Source: Lyngbya sp. PCC 8106
Lineage (GTDB): Bacteria; Cyanobacteriota; Cyanobacteriia; Cyanobacteriales; Microcoleaceae
Reading direction: 5' to 3'
Assembly: GCF_000169095.1 (NCBI RefSeq)
Contig: NZ_AAVU01000037.1
Span: forward strand, 1 to 64,000
DNA: 64,000 nt
Both the position numbers and the translations under genes were made by a program. Under the pieces are notes generated by a model that made no database searches, was not told the DNA's origin, and was given only the letters and a program-made list of their open reading frames with translations. Positions 36,254 through 45,088 of the stretch are shown in pieces. Within the stretch, counting starts at the first letter, position 1, and each line of letters starts with the position of its first letter.

Positions 36254-37060
36254 TTGAACTTTGCTAAACCGACTGAATCTACAAACTCCCCGCTATTTAA
36301 AGGAATTGCACTTTTTACTCCAGGGGGAGATTTAATTTACTGTATCGACCCCAGTAAACGGCGTCGATGGCATCTACATTTGTGCGGAGCCTTACAGGAA
36401 ATTTTGGGACTGTCAGAAACGCCCCATTTTTTAGTTCCCTGCTATACGGCGACTCTTGACCAGTGGCTTGATCCCAATACTCAAACGGTTAAACAGTCTG
36501 CTGAAGCCTATCCTCCGGTGCTACGTTATCAAACTTTGCTCAATGCTGTTTTTGGTCTTGATAATTTAGTTTGGCAACCGACCCGAGAACCTGAAGAATT
36601 GTGTAACCCTCTTGTTATTTCGACTTATTATCAACAGTTTCCCCAACTTTGGGAAAATCACGACTTGGTTGTACAATTTCAAAAAATGGATACTCAACTT
36701 GATGGGAACCGACGAAAAGTAACTTCTACATTGCGATCGCAAAGTTTACGGTTTAATCAGTCTCCAGAGATTAATTCACCGCAAACAGCCGGATATGTTC
36801 TCCGTTTATTTGTTTCAGGTCATAGTTTAGCGACTGAACGAACCCTGGCGACACTTCATCAACTTTTAGAACGATCTGTTAATCACCCTTATACTCTAAA
36901 AGTTATTGATGTGTTGAAACATCCCGAACAAGCTGAAGCCGATCAAATCTCAGCAACTCCTACCTTGATCAAAGTCTGGCCGGAACCAATCCGCCGGATT
37001 GTCGGAGAATTGAACGATGTTGAGATGATTTTACGCTTGCTGGGAACCTTAGAAGATTAA
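36254..37060 (+). CDS. KaiB-domain protein with a unique N-terminal region
   Basis: This 268-residue protein ends in a KaiB/thioredoxin-like domain (about residues 180-255). It contains VLRLFVSGHSLATERTLATLHQ, then YTLKVIDVLKHPEQAEADQISATPTLIKVWPEP, the conserved KaiB pattern also seen at the front of SasA. The first 175 residues (FKGIALFTPGGDLIYCID) match nothing I know by name. It is far longer than clock KaiB (about 100 residues) and is not next to kaiA or kaiC, so it is a KaiB paralogue fusion. The start is a TTG at 36254, since no ATG fits. It lies 180 bases after pilT on the same strand. Confidence 0.78.
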   Translation: MNFAKPTESTNSPLFKGIALFTPGGDLIYCIDPSKRRRWHLHLCGALQEILGLSETPHFLVPCYTATLDQWLDPNTQTVKQSAEAYPPVLRYQTLLNAVFGLDNLVWQPTREPEELCNPLVISTYYQQFPQLWENHDLVVQFQKMDTQLDGNRRKVTSTLRSQSLRFNQSPEINSPQTAGYVLRLFVSGHSLATERTLATLHQLLERSVNHPYTLKVIDVLKHPEQAEADQISATPTLIKVWPEPIRRIVGELNDVEMILRLLGTLED

Positions 37061-37175
37061 GACACTCTTTTTAGGTTCCCAAACCATTTTTCTCGAAAAT
37101 TTCTCGACTTGTACAAACCAGTTAAGCCTACCTGTAAATCCTATTTAAAACTGAATATTTCCAAACAAGTGACCT

Positions 37176-38768
37176 CTAACTAAGCTGCACAACTGCTTGA
37201 TTATTGACTAAAATTTCCGAGGTAAGTAAGTCCTCAACAGTTAGTCTTAAAAACCGCTGTTCATCCACTTGAAATAATACTTTAATGCGATCACTTCCCG
37301 GATATCCGGGCGGATTTAATCGTGCAATACTGCGTCCTTCTTCTGTATCATTTAACGGTTGTATGGTTGTTTGTCCGGCGGCTAAAGTGCGTGTGACTAA
37401 GCGATCGCCATCAAAAAAGACTTCCGTTCCTCCCGTTTCCACTCCCAATTCTCCGATCACTAACTCAATACTCGGTTGATTTTCTAAAGAAGCGCCCAAA
37501 ACCAATTCTACAGGTTCACTCATCGGATAAGGTTGACCTGACTTAATAATCGGATGCCAATTGTGACAATTATCCCGACGATTCCAATAGCGAATTCCAT
37601 AACTATGATACAGAAAATCTTCAATTTGAGTCCCCAAACTTAATTGTAAAGCCCCATGAGAAATCGCTTCAAAAGGCTGATCACAACGAATTTTTTCAGG
37701 TTCAAAATACTGTTTTATCCAACTTTGGACAGCCGGAATTTTTGTAGTTCCCCCCACCAATAAAACACCGCTAATATTATTCTTTTCCACACCTTGACGT
37801 CGAGCTTGCTGTAACACTTGGTTCAGGGATCGATCTAGATTTTCAAAAAACTGATGTTGTGTTAAAATATCCTCAAATTGATTGCGAGTCATTTCCAGTT
37901 CATAACTCTCTAAAGTTTCATCATTAAAATACACTTCACTCGCTTGGGTTTGTAAAGAAAGCTGAATTTTTAATCTTTCAACTAAACGAGCAGTGAGCGG
38001 AGTTTTAACCAATTCCTGAGTTTGGGAAAAATAATCCATTAACCAATTATCAATATCTGAACCGCCCAAATTTTGACCTGATTTTGCTAAAACTCGCGCT
38101 GTTTTTGTCTTTTGTCCAGAAGATTCAGCAAAGGATTTTTGACCCCATTTGAGAATAAATCCTAGCGGTTGTTTTTGTACCGTCTTGTTGAGTCGAACCA
38201 AAGATAAATCAAGCGTTCCCCCCCCAAAGTCAATCACTAATAACAGATCTTGTTCTGCGAGTCCGTATCCCAAAGCGGCGGCTGTGGGTTCATCTAACAT
38301 TCTCACCTGTTCGACATCGAGAGACTGACACACTTGACCCAACCAATGACGGTAGGCTTCAAAACTGTCAACCGGAACTGTAAACACCAGAGAGTCTACA
38401 GGTAAAGGAATCTCTCGAACCGCGTCTAACACTTGAGTGAGAAACCACTCACCCACCCGTTCAAAGGTGACCACTTGACCATCAAGTTGAGGGAGAAATC
38501 CCTGAATATCGCTGCCAATTCCGCGTTTAAAATTGCGAAAAAAGCGCTGATCGCTGCTGATATCATAACCCTGATCTCGCACTTGCTGACCTAAAACAAC
38601 CTGATCCGTAGTCGCATCGGTGACATAGACTAAACTCGGAATCAGAGGGGGGTTTTGAGTCGATATCCAGCTCAATCCGGGAAGTTTCAGGGTTTCAGGC
38701 TGTTGTGTGACCCGATTCCAACGGGATACAACGGTATTACTGGTACCAAAATCAATTGCGATTACCAT
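37176..38768 (-). CDS. Hsp70-family protein (DnaK-like ATPase)
   Basis: This 530-residue protein has the actin/Hsp70 ATPase core: VIAIDFGTSNTVVSRWN (phosphate 1) at the start, LLVIDFGGGTLDLSLVRL (phosphate 2) near residue 180 and GVLLVGGTTKIPAVQSWI (adenosine) near 338. The C-terminal part is only about 140 residues and is probably a reduced beta substrate domain. It lacks the DnaK lid and EEVD-like end, so it is a divergent Hsp70 rather than the housekeeping DnaK. Such paralogues are common in cyanobacteria, with unknown clients. The start is ATG at 38768. Confidence 0.88.
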   Translation of the reverse strand: MVIAIDFGTSNTVVSRWNRVTQQPETLKLPGLSWISTQNPPLIPSLVYVTDATTDQVVLGQQVRDQGYDISSDQRFFRNFKRGIGSDIQGFLPQLDGQVVTFERVGEWFLTQVLDAVREIPLPVDSLVFTVPVDSFEAYRHWLGQVCQSLDVEQVRMLDEPTAAALGYGLAEQDLLLVIDFGGGTLDLSLVRLNKTVQKQPLGFILKWGQKSFAESSGQKTKTARVLAKSGQNLGGSDIDNWLMDYFSQTQELVKTPLTARLVERLKIQLSLQTQASEVYFNDETLESYELEMTRNQFEDILTQHQFFENLDRSLNQVLQQARRQGVEKNNISGVLLVGGTTKIPAVQSWIKQYFEPEKIRCDQPFEAISHGALQLSLGTQIEDFLYHSYGIRYWNRRDNCHNWHPIIKSGQPYPMSEPVELVLGASLENQPSIELVIGELGVETGGTEVFFDGDRLVTRTLAAGQTTIQPLNDTEEGRSIARLNPPGYPGSDRIKVLFQVDEQRFLRLTVEDLLTSEILVNNQAVVQLS

Positions 38769-39101
38769 TCAGTCTAATTTTACAACAAGTCTAAATTTTA
38801 TGATACTAGCGGATCCCAAGTCACCGTCGGGATAATTGATCAATCATCTCTAAGCGTTCACTAAACTTAACATCGGCATTCTTCAGCGTTCACCCTTCAA
38901 CATCCTGACTTTTTTGAGCTTTTTTTACCGTTAAGATTTCATTATTATGGTTATAATTTTTAATCCTGTATTTACATACTCAAAATATGTTTGTATTATA
39001 GAACATAAAGAATTATTAAAAATATCAAGGTTTTTTATCATTTTGTTTATATCTTTGAATAAGAGAATACACAGAAAAGTCATTGAAAAACAGAGGATAC
39101 G
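38769..39101. other. A+T-rich divergent promoter region
   Basis: This 333-base spacer separates the divergent Hsp70-like and diguanylate cyclase genes. No gene seen. The 150 bases before the cyclase gene are very A+T-rich and include the short palindrome CATA-ctcaaaa-TATG. Confidence 0.4.
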
Positions 39102-42100
39102 ATGAACTCAGAACATAAAACAGAAGAACTCCAAAAAACTATCTCAATTCTCCAAGAGGAGGTGCATAAGCTAGGTAATGAAAAAGAAAAATTACTCGAC
39201 TGTTTAGGCTTAAATCTTGAACGACAACTGCAAGAATATATGGCAAAACTTCAGTTACAATCTCAACGAGATAGTTTATTATCTTCCGTATCTTTACGGA
39301 TTCGTAAATCTCTCAATCTCGGTGAAATCTTGCAAACAACCGTGGATGAAGTGCGACAATTTTTACAAAATGAACGAGTCATTCTCTACCGCTTTCAACC
39401 GAATGGGGAGGGAGAGGTGGTGGTGGAGTCTGTCGCAATACGCAGATGGTCACTCAAAGGAAAAGAAGTACAAGATCCTTGCTTTATCAATACAAAAGAC
39501 AAATTTTATCAAGCCAATGAAATTCATGTTTTTGAAGATCTAGAAACCGCAAATTTAATCTCATGTTATGCTGAGTTCCTAGCTAAACTAGAAGTGCGAG
39601 CAAATTTAGTCGTCCCGATTTTACTCACCGACACAAAAACCCAATCTCCGCTTCCTCCATCGGAGAATAAATTATGGGGATTATTAATTGCTCAAAACTG
39701 TTCAAAGCCCAGATATTGGTCTAATTGGGAGATTGAATTTTTACAACAACTCGCCATACAAGTCGCGATCGCGATTCAACAAGCTTCCTTAGTTACACAA
39801 CTCCAAAACGAATTAGCAGAACGACAAAAAGCCGAACTTGCTTTAAAAATGGCAAAAGAAAATTTAGAAATCAAAGTCCGAGAGCGAACCTTAGCCTTAG
39901 AACAAACCAATCTACATTTACAACGAGAAATTTGGGAGCGACAGCAGAAAGAAATCAGACTCAGACTTTTAGAACGAGCCATTGCATCGAGCCATAGTGG
40001 AATCGTAATTAGCGATCCGACACAACAGAAAAATCCGATTATTTATGTGAATTCTGGCTTTGAAAAAATGACCGGCTATCGCGCCGCAGAAGTGATTGGA
40101 AAAAATCATCGTTTTTTGTATCGTGATGACATTCATCAAGCTGGTTTGCAAGAAATAGAGACTGCTTGGCGAGAAAAACGAAGTTGTTCTGTAATTGTCC
40201 GCAATTACCGAGAAGACGGAACATTATTTTGGACAGAAGTAACCACTTCTCCCGTGCGAGATCCAGAAGAACGACTGACTCATTATGTGAGTATCAAAAC
40301 TGATATTACCGAACGAATTCAAGCTCAACAAGAGCGAGACTGCTTTTTTAATATTTCCTGTGATTTACTGTGTATTGCCAATTTTAACGGCTATTTTGTG
40401 CGAGTTAATCCAGCTTGGGAACGAACACTCGGTTATTCAGAAGAAGAATTTATTACCCAAGCTTTTATTGAGTTTGTTCACCCAGAAGATCGCGCACGCA
40501 CAATTGCAGAACTCGAACGCTTAAAACAGGGAGTGAACACCTTAGAATTTGAAAATCGTTATCGCTGTCAAGACGGAACTTATCGCTGGTTATTGTGGAC
40601 AGCAACACCTGTTTTAGAACAAGATCGCATTTATGCTGTGGCGCGAGATATCACCCAACGGAAGCAAGCAGAAGTACAAATTCGTCAAAGTGAAGAACGT
40701 TTTCGCACTGTCGCTAATTTCACCTATAATTGGGAATCCTGGATTGATCCCGACAAAAACTTCCTATATGTTTCTCCGTCTTGCAAACGAATTACTGGAT
40801 ATCAACCTGAAGAATTTATCCGCAACCCAGAACTGTTAATCGCAATTGTTCATCCTGAAGATCGAGGGATGATTTTAGAATATTTGCAAGAACATTTTCA
40901 ACAAAATCAACCTTATTTTGTCGATTTTCGGATTATAACCCGAACCGGAAAAATACGTTGGATTGCTCATCAATGTCAATCTGTTTATAGTCATGATGGA
41001 CAGTGGTTAGGAAGACGAGTCAGTAGTCGAGATATTAGCGAACAAAAACAGATCGAACAAGCATTACGAGAAAGTGAAGAACGCTACCGTCGCTTAATCG
41101 AAACCACAATTGAGGGCGTTTGGATGATTGATATCGCCAATAAAACCACATTTGTTAATCAACAGATGGCGACGATGTTGGGTTGTGGTGTGGAAGAAAT
41201 GCTAGGAAAATCGATGTTTGAATTTGTTGATGATGAGAACTGGGAAATCGCAGTCGCTAATCTTGAACGTCAGCGTTTAGGCATCTCAGAACAACATGAT
41301 TTTAAGTTTCGCCGTCAAACAGGAGAGATTCTCTGGACCTCTTTTAATACTGCACCGATTTTTGATTCATTGGGTCAATATGTGGGTGCTTTTGCGATGA
41401 TTACTGATATTACCAAACGTAAACAGATAGAAGAAGCATTACGCGAGAGTGAAGAACAATTTCGGTTGATGGCGGATCATGCTCCTGTCTTAATTTGGAT
41501 TTCGGGAAATGACACGCAGCGTTACTTTTTTAATCAAAGTTGGTTATCTTTTACCGGACGAACCTTAGAACAAGAAGTTGGCAATGGTTGGATCGAAAAT
41601 ATTCACCCAGAAGATCGAGAAGAATTTTTAAAAGTCTATCAGCAGAAGTTTCAACTGCGAGAATGTTTTTCTCTTGAATATCGTTTAAGACGTGCAGATG
41701 GAGAATGTCGCTGGTTGCTCGAAACAGGAATTCCTCAAGTCAATCAAAGTCAAGAATTTACAGGGTATATTGGCTCTTGTATTGATATTACTGAAAGTAA
41801 AAAAATCCGGCAACAGTTACGTGAAATTAATGATCAATTAAGGGATGGGATGAATGCTTTAGAACAACGTAATCAAGAGATGGTATTACTGGGGGAGATG
41901 AATAGTTTTGTACAAGCCTCTAGTTCATTACAAGAAGCCCATCAGATGCTTGCTGATTTACTGAAACCTTTATTTCCTGACTGTGGAGGAGGTGTATTTA
42001 TGTTGGGAGAGTCAGAACATTATGTCGAAGCTGTTGCGACTTGGGGCGAAGATTTTGTCATTCCAACCTTTTTTCGACTTGATGAATGTTGGGCGTTGCG

Positions 42101-42860
42101 ACGGGGATGTGTTCATTGGATAGAAGCAAAATCTCCAAATTTATTTTGTCAACATATTTCTCAAGGGGATTTTCTACCCGCAGAGTCGTTGTGTGTGCCG
42201 ATGATGGCTCAAGGAAATACATTAGGATTACTTTATATTGCTACATTAACCCCAGGTCAACTCACACCTGCCAAGCGACAACTTGCTCGTACTGTTGTAG
42301 AACATTTAGCAATTGCTTTAGCCAATGTCAAACTTCAAGAAAAGTTTAAAGCCCAAAGTATGCGAGATGCACTGACAGGACTTTTTAATCGTCGGTATTT
42401 AGAAGAATCTTTAGAACAAGAAATTCATCGGGCGAGACGAAATCATTATTCTGTGGGAATTGTGATGATTGATATTGACCATTTTAAACGGTTTAATGAC
42501 CAATTCGGACATGATGCTGGAGATGAAGTTCTCAAAACAGTGGCGAGGTTACTCCAAGGTAGTATAAGGAGTTCTGATATTGCTTGTCGTTATGGAGGAG
42601 AAGAATTAACATTGATTTTACCAGAAGCTTCCCTCAGTGATACTCAAGCCCGATCTGAACAAATTCGGTATATGATTGAGCATTTACAGTTACACTATGA
42701 GAATCAATCTTTAGGCTCGATTACGGCATCTTTTGGTGTGGCTTGTTTCCCTGAACATGGAGAGACATTAGAAGCGGTACTCAGAATAGCAGATACCGCT
42801 CTTTACCAAGCAAAAGCTTTAGGAAGAAATCGAGTGGTTTGTGCGACAGACATCAGTTAA
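39102..42860 (+). CDS. Multi-PAS/GAF diguanylate cyclase
   Basis: This 1252-residue sensor makes cyclic di-GMP. In order: coiled coil (5-60), GAF (about 65-230), coiled coil, five PAS/PAC units (about 285-910), GAF (about 945-1080) and GGDEF (about 1085-1250). The GGDEF site is GGEEL with IDIDHFKRFNDQFGHDAGD before it, so it should be active. No RxxD inhibitory site and no EAL domain are seen. The first PAS reads VIGKNHRFLYRDD, like a LOV domain, but with His where the flavin-binding Cys would be. No membrane helix is present, so it is cytoplasmic. The nearby GalE-MshEN fusion could respond to its product, but this is inference. Confidence 0.93.
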   Translation: MNSEHKTEELQKTISILQEEVHKLGNEKEKLLDCLGLNLERQLQEYMAKLQLQSQRDSLLSSVSLRIRKSLNLGEILQTTVDEVRQFLQNERVILYRFQPNGEGEVVVESVAIRRWSLKGKEVQDPCFINTKDKFYQANEIHVFEDLETANLISCYAEFLAKLEVRANLVVPILLTDTKTQSPLPPSENKLWGLLIAQNCSKPRYWSNWEIEFLQQLAIQVAIAIQQASLVTQLQNELAERQKAELALKMAKENLEIKVRERTLALEQTNLHLQREIWERQQKEIRLRLLERAIASSHSGIVISDPTQQKNPIIYVNSGFEKMTGYRAAEVIGKNHRFLYRDDIHQAGLQEIETAWREKRSCSVIVRNYREDGTLFWTEVTTSPVRDPEERLTHYVSIKTDITERIQAQQERDCFFNISCDLLCIANFNGYFVRVNPAWERTLGYSEEEFITQAFIEFVHPEDRARTIAELERLKQGVNTLEFENRYRCQDGTYRWLLWTATPVLEQDRIYAVARDITQRKQAEVQIRQSEERFRTVANFTYNWESWIDPDKNFLYVSPSCKRITGYQPEEFIRNPELLIAIVHPEDRGMILEYLQEHFQQNQPYFVDFRIITRTGKIRWIAHQCQSVYSHDGQWLGRRVSSRDISEQKQIEQALRESEERYRRLIETTIEGVWMIDIANKTTFVNQQMATMLGCGVEEMLGKSMFEFVDDENWEIAVANLERQRLGISEQHDFKFRRQTGEILWTSFNTAPIFDSLGQYVGAFAMITDITKRKQIEEALRESEEQFRLMADHAPVLIWISGNDTQRYFFNQSWLSFTGRTLEQEVGNGWIENIHPEDREEFLKVYQQKFQLRECFSLEYRLRRADGECRWLLETGIPQVNQSQEFTGYIGSCIDITESKKIRQQLREINDQLRDGMNALEQRNQEMVLLGEMNSFVQASSSLQEAHQMLADLLKPLFPDCGGGVFMLGESEHYVEAVATWGEDFVIPTFFRLDECWALRRGCVHWIEAKSPNLFCQHISQGDFLPAESLCVPMMAQGNTLGLLYIATLTPGQLTPAKRQLARTVVEHLAIALANVKLQEKFKAQSMRDALTGLFNRRYLEESLEQEIHRARRNHYSVGIVMIDIDHFKRFNDQFGHDAGDEVLKTVARLLQGSIRSSDIACRYGGEELTLILPEASLSDTQARSEQIRYMIEHLQLHYENQSLGSITASFGVACFPEHGETLEAVLRIADTALYQAKALGRNRVVCATDIS

Positions 42861-42885
42861 TGGGACAGAAGTAAACTCGATATCA

Positions 42886-43713
42886 TTAAACAACTTTTAG
42901 ATATCCTGCAATAAATTCTCGAATATATTGAGCGATAACATCGGGAAGTTCTGCGGGTAAATTCTCACCACCGGGTTTAACAAATTTTAAATCAGCCATC
43001 GGTGCGAGAACAGAATAGGATTCACTCATCGATAATGCGATCGCTTGGTCGTGAGTTGCTTGTAAAATCAGTACAGGCGCTCTGAGGTTAGATAGACGTT
43101 CATCCAATAATTCTGAACGATACTCCGCCCATCGCCGTTTAAACAGGAGTCGGGAAGCACTGACATAATTCAGCATTTGTTGTCTTTGTTGTAGCGTTTG
43201 TTTGACTTTTTTCCCCTGTCCAATTATGACAGCAAACGGATAAATCAGTTTTAAGATAAAATGTAAAGGTGCAGGCGGATGAGCTAACCAACGACGCCAA
43301 CGCCAACGTCCTTCTTGATCGCTTGCCTTCACACCTTCCGGAGAAATTAATATAAGACGTCGGACTCGTTCGGGGTATTTCAACGCAAAACTTGCGGCTA
43401 TCCATCCCCCTAAAGAATGACCCACTAAACAAACATCTTCTAACTTCAGTAAGTTGAGATATTCTGCTAGACTTTCTACCATTAAATCGATAGAATAGTG
43501 AATATTGGGAAACTCTGATTCTCCACATCCCAATAAATCCGGCGCAAAACAACGATATTCGCCACATAAATGCTCAAAAACAGGCAACCATTGACTGCCA
43601 TCCTGCCACGCTCCATGTAAAAATACGAGGTTCAGGTCGGAGTAACCAGCTTCACGCCAGAAAATTTGACCCTGAGATAGTTTGATGCGCGAGTGATGAA
43701 TCTGTTCAAACAT
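42886..43713 (-). CDS. Alpha/beta hydrolase with a missing catalytic His
   Basis: This 275-residue protein has the alpha/beta-hydrolase fold with oxyanion HGAWQDGSQW near residue 34, nucleophile GHSLGG near 98 and a likely acid in QATHDQAIAL near 222. Where relatives have GGHNLPAE, this protein has GGENLPAE, with GAG at 42964-42966 in place of His. The classical triad therefore appears broken. It may be a non-hydrolytic member, use another residue or carry a recent mutation. The start is ATG at 43713. Its end is 25 bases from that of the diguanylate cyclase gene (tail to tail). Confidence 0.82.
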   Translation of the reverse strand: MFEQIHHSRIKLSQGQIFWREAGYSDLNLVFLHGAWQDGSQWLPVFEHLCGEYRCFAPDLLGCGESEFPNIHYSIDLMVESLAEYLNLLKLEDVCLVGHSLGGWIAASFALKYPERVRRLILISPEGVKASDQEGRWRWRRWLAHPPAPLHFILKLIYPFAVIIGQGKKVKQTLQQRQQMLNYVSASRLLFKRRWAEYRSELLDERLSNLRAPVLILQATHDQAIALSMSESYSVLAPMADLKFVKPGGENLPAELPDVIAQYIREFIAGYLKVV

Positions 43714-43960
43714 CGTTACAATTTTATTTTATGAGCTGAATAAACAACAGGTTTAAGCGGGTATGAGAGTGTTTATAACAGAAAAAGTCAGAGAGGCTAG
43801 AGGGACAAAGTACCCCGGAGATGATTATATTTACTCTTGTGTCTCTCCTAACTCTTATTTCTGCCAAGTTTGTATGACTCGTTGGTTTATTTTTAGCCAA
43901 CTTTCAAATTGATGTCAATTTAGATCTACACTAAACTGAATACAAACTCAGACCATCTGT

Positions 43961-44428
43961 TTAAGCCAATGTTGTGCGACCTTCTAAGTAGTCTTGAATT
44001 TGACGAGCATAGTCATGGCTGAGGTTATCTTTGGGAATTGACTCCCGACTAAAAGCTTTGACTTCGCTAATTTCAATTTCATCCTGAATATTAAACGAGC
44101 CTTGAACTTGTGCTTCGACTAAAATACAAATAGAATGAACTCTCGGATCGCGATCTGGGGCTGAGTAAACTCCAACTAAACGACCCATTTCAACTAATTC
44201 TAGTCCAGTTTCTTCAAGGAGTTCTCGTCGTATCGCCGTTGGGATATCTTCGCCCCAGTCTACCATGCCTCCTGGTAAAGCCCATTTACCGCTATCACGA
44301 CGTCGAACGAAGATAATTTGACCATCCGGTAAAATCGGGACAACACTCACGCCCGTGACTGGATGGCGGAAGATAATTCCCAACACCGCCTGTCCGAACT
44401 GCCATAACCGTTTAACAGATTCTACCAA
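43961..44428 (-). CDS. Nudix hydrolase
   Basis: This 155-residue protein has a complete Nudix box, GGMVDWGEDIPTAIRRELLE with ETGLEL following (about residues 53-78), the metal-binding helix that cleaves nucleoside-diphosphate-linked compounds. VSVVPILPDGQIIFVRRRDSG before it is the usual first strand. The substrate cannot be told. The start is ATG at 44428. It lies 12 bases after the broken peroxiredoxin gene on the same strand, so they were probably one operon. Confidence 0.87.
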   Translation of the reverse strand: MVESVKRLWQFGQAVLGIIFRHPVTGVSVVPILPDGQIIFVRRRDSGKWALPGGMVDWGEDIPTAIRRELLEETGLELVEMGRLVGVYSAPDRDPRVHSICILVEAQVQGSFNIQDEIEISEVKAFSRESIPKDNLSHDYARQIQDYLEGRTTLA

Positions 44429-44440
44429 TGTTTTAGACCT

Positions 44441-44906
44441 CTATTGGGGGGTAAACAGTTTAAGAACTTCAGGCGCATGATCAGCAGGTTTGACTTGGCG
44501 ATAAATCTTCACAAGCTGACCACCTGCATCAATCACAAATGTATGACGGTAAACTCCCATAAACTCTCGACCCATAAACTTTTTTAACCCATAACTACCA
44601 TAAAGACTAGCTACTTTTCCACCTTCGTCACACAATAAAGGAAAAGGAAGTTGATGTTTGGTGACAAATTTTGCATGAGATTTAGCATCATCTGTACTCA
44701 CGCCCAACACCGCAATATGCCCGAGAACGGTATTCTGCATACAGATCCCGAAAACCACAGGCTTCTTTTGTACAGCCAGGAGTATTATCGCGAGGATAAA
44801 AATACAACACCACAGGTTGTCCTCGAAAATCACTCAAACTCACCGAATTTCCTTCAGTATCCGGTAACATAAACTCAGGAGCTAGATCGCCAGGGTTAAG
44901 AGTCAT
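44441..44906 (-). pseudogene. bcp: Bcp-type peroxiredoxin, interrupted by a frameshift
   Basis: Two overlapping frames together make one bacterioferritin-comigratory-protein peroxiredoxin of about 155 residues. The first part starts at ATG 44906 (MTLNPGDLAPEFMLPDTEG), contains the peroxidatic Cys in YPRDNTPGCTKEACGFRD and runs to YAEYRSR. The second frame continues with HIAVLGVSTDDAKSHAKF through to KLFTPQ. Removing one base from the CCC at 44720-44722 (GGG on the coding strand) joins them exactly. It may be a real recent mutation or a homopolymer sequencing error. If real, the product stops shortly after the Cys motif and should be inactive. Confidence 0.85.
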
Positions 44907-45088
44907 TGGACGTGAGAGTTTTAGGATAAGATCCTTTTTGAACACTAACATTATGTCTGATCATGACTTTTTCTGCAAAATCCGGAAAGATAAGTTCAAT
45001 ATCTCCCTCCACCGTTAACTGACGATAATTTCCTCCTCAACTCTTATTCAAGAATTCCGGTTGATCGCCAAAGATTCATCTAAAATAA

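Noticed and set aside
44441..44833. Separate 130-codon gene starting with a hydrophobic segment
   Set aside because: Its first 40 codons are out-of-frame bcp sequence; it is the C-terminal half of the frameshifted peroxiredoxin.
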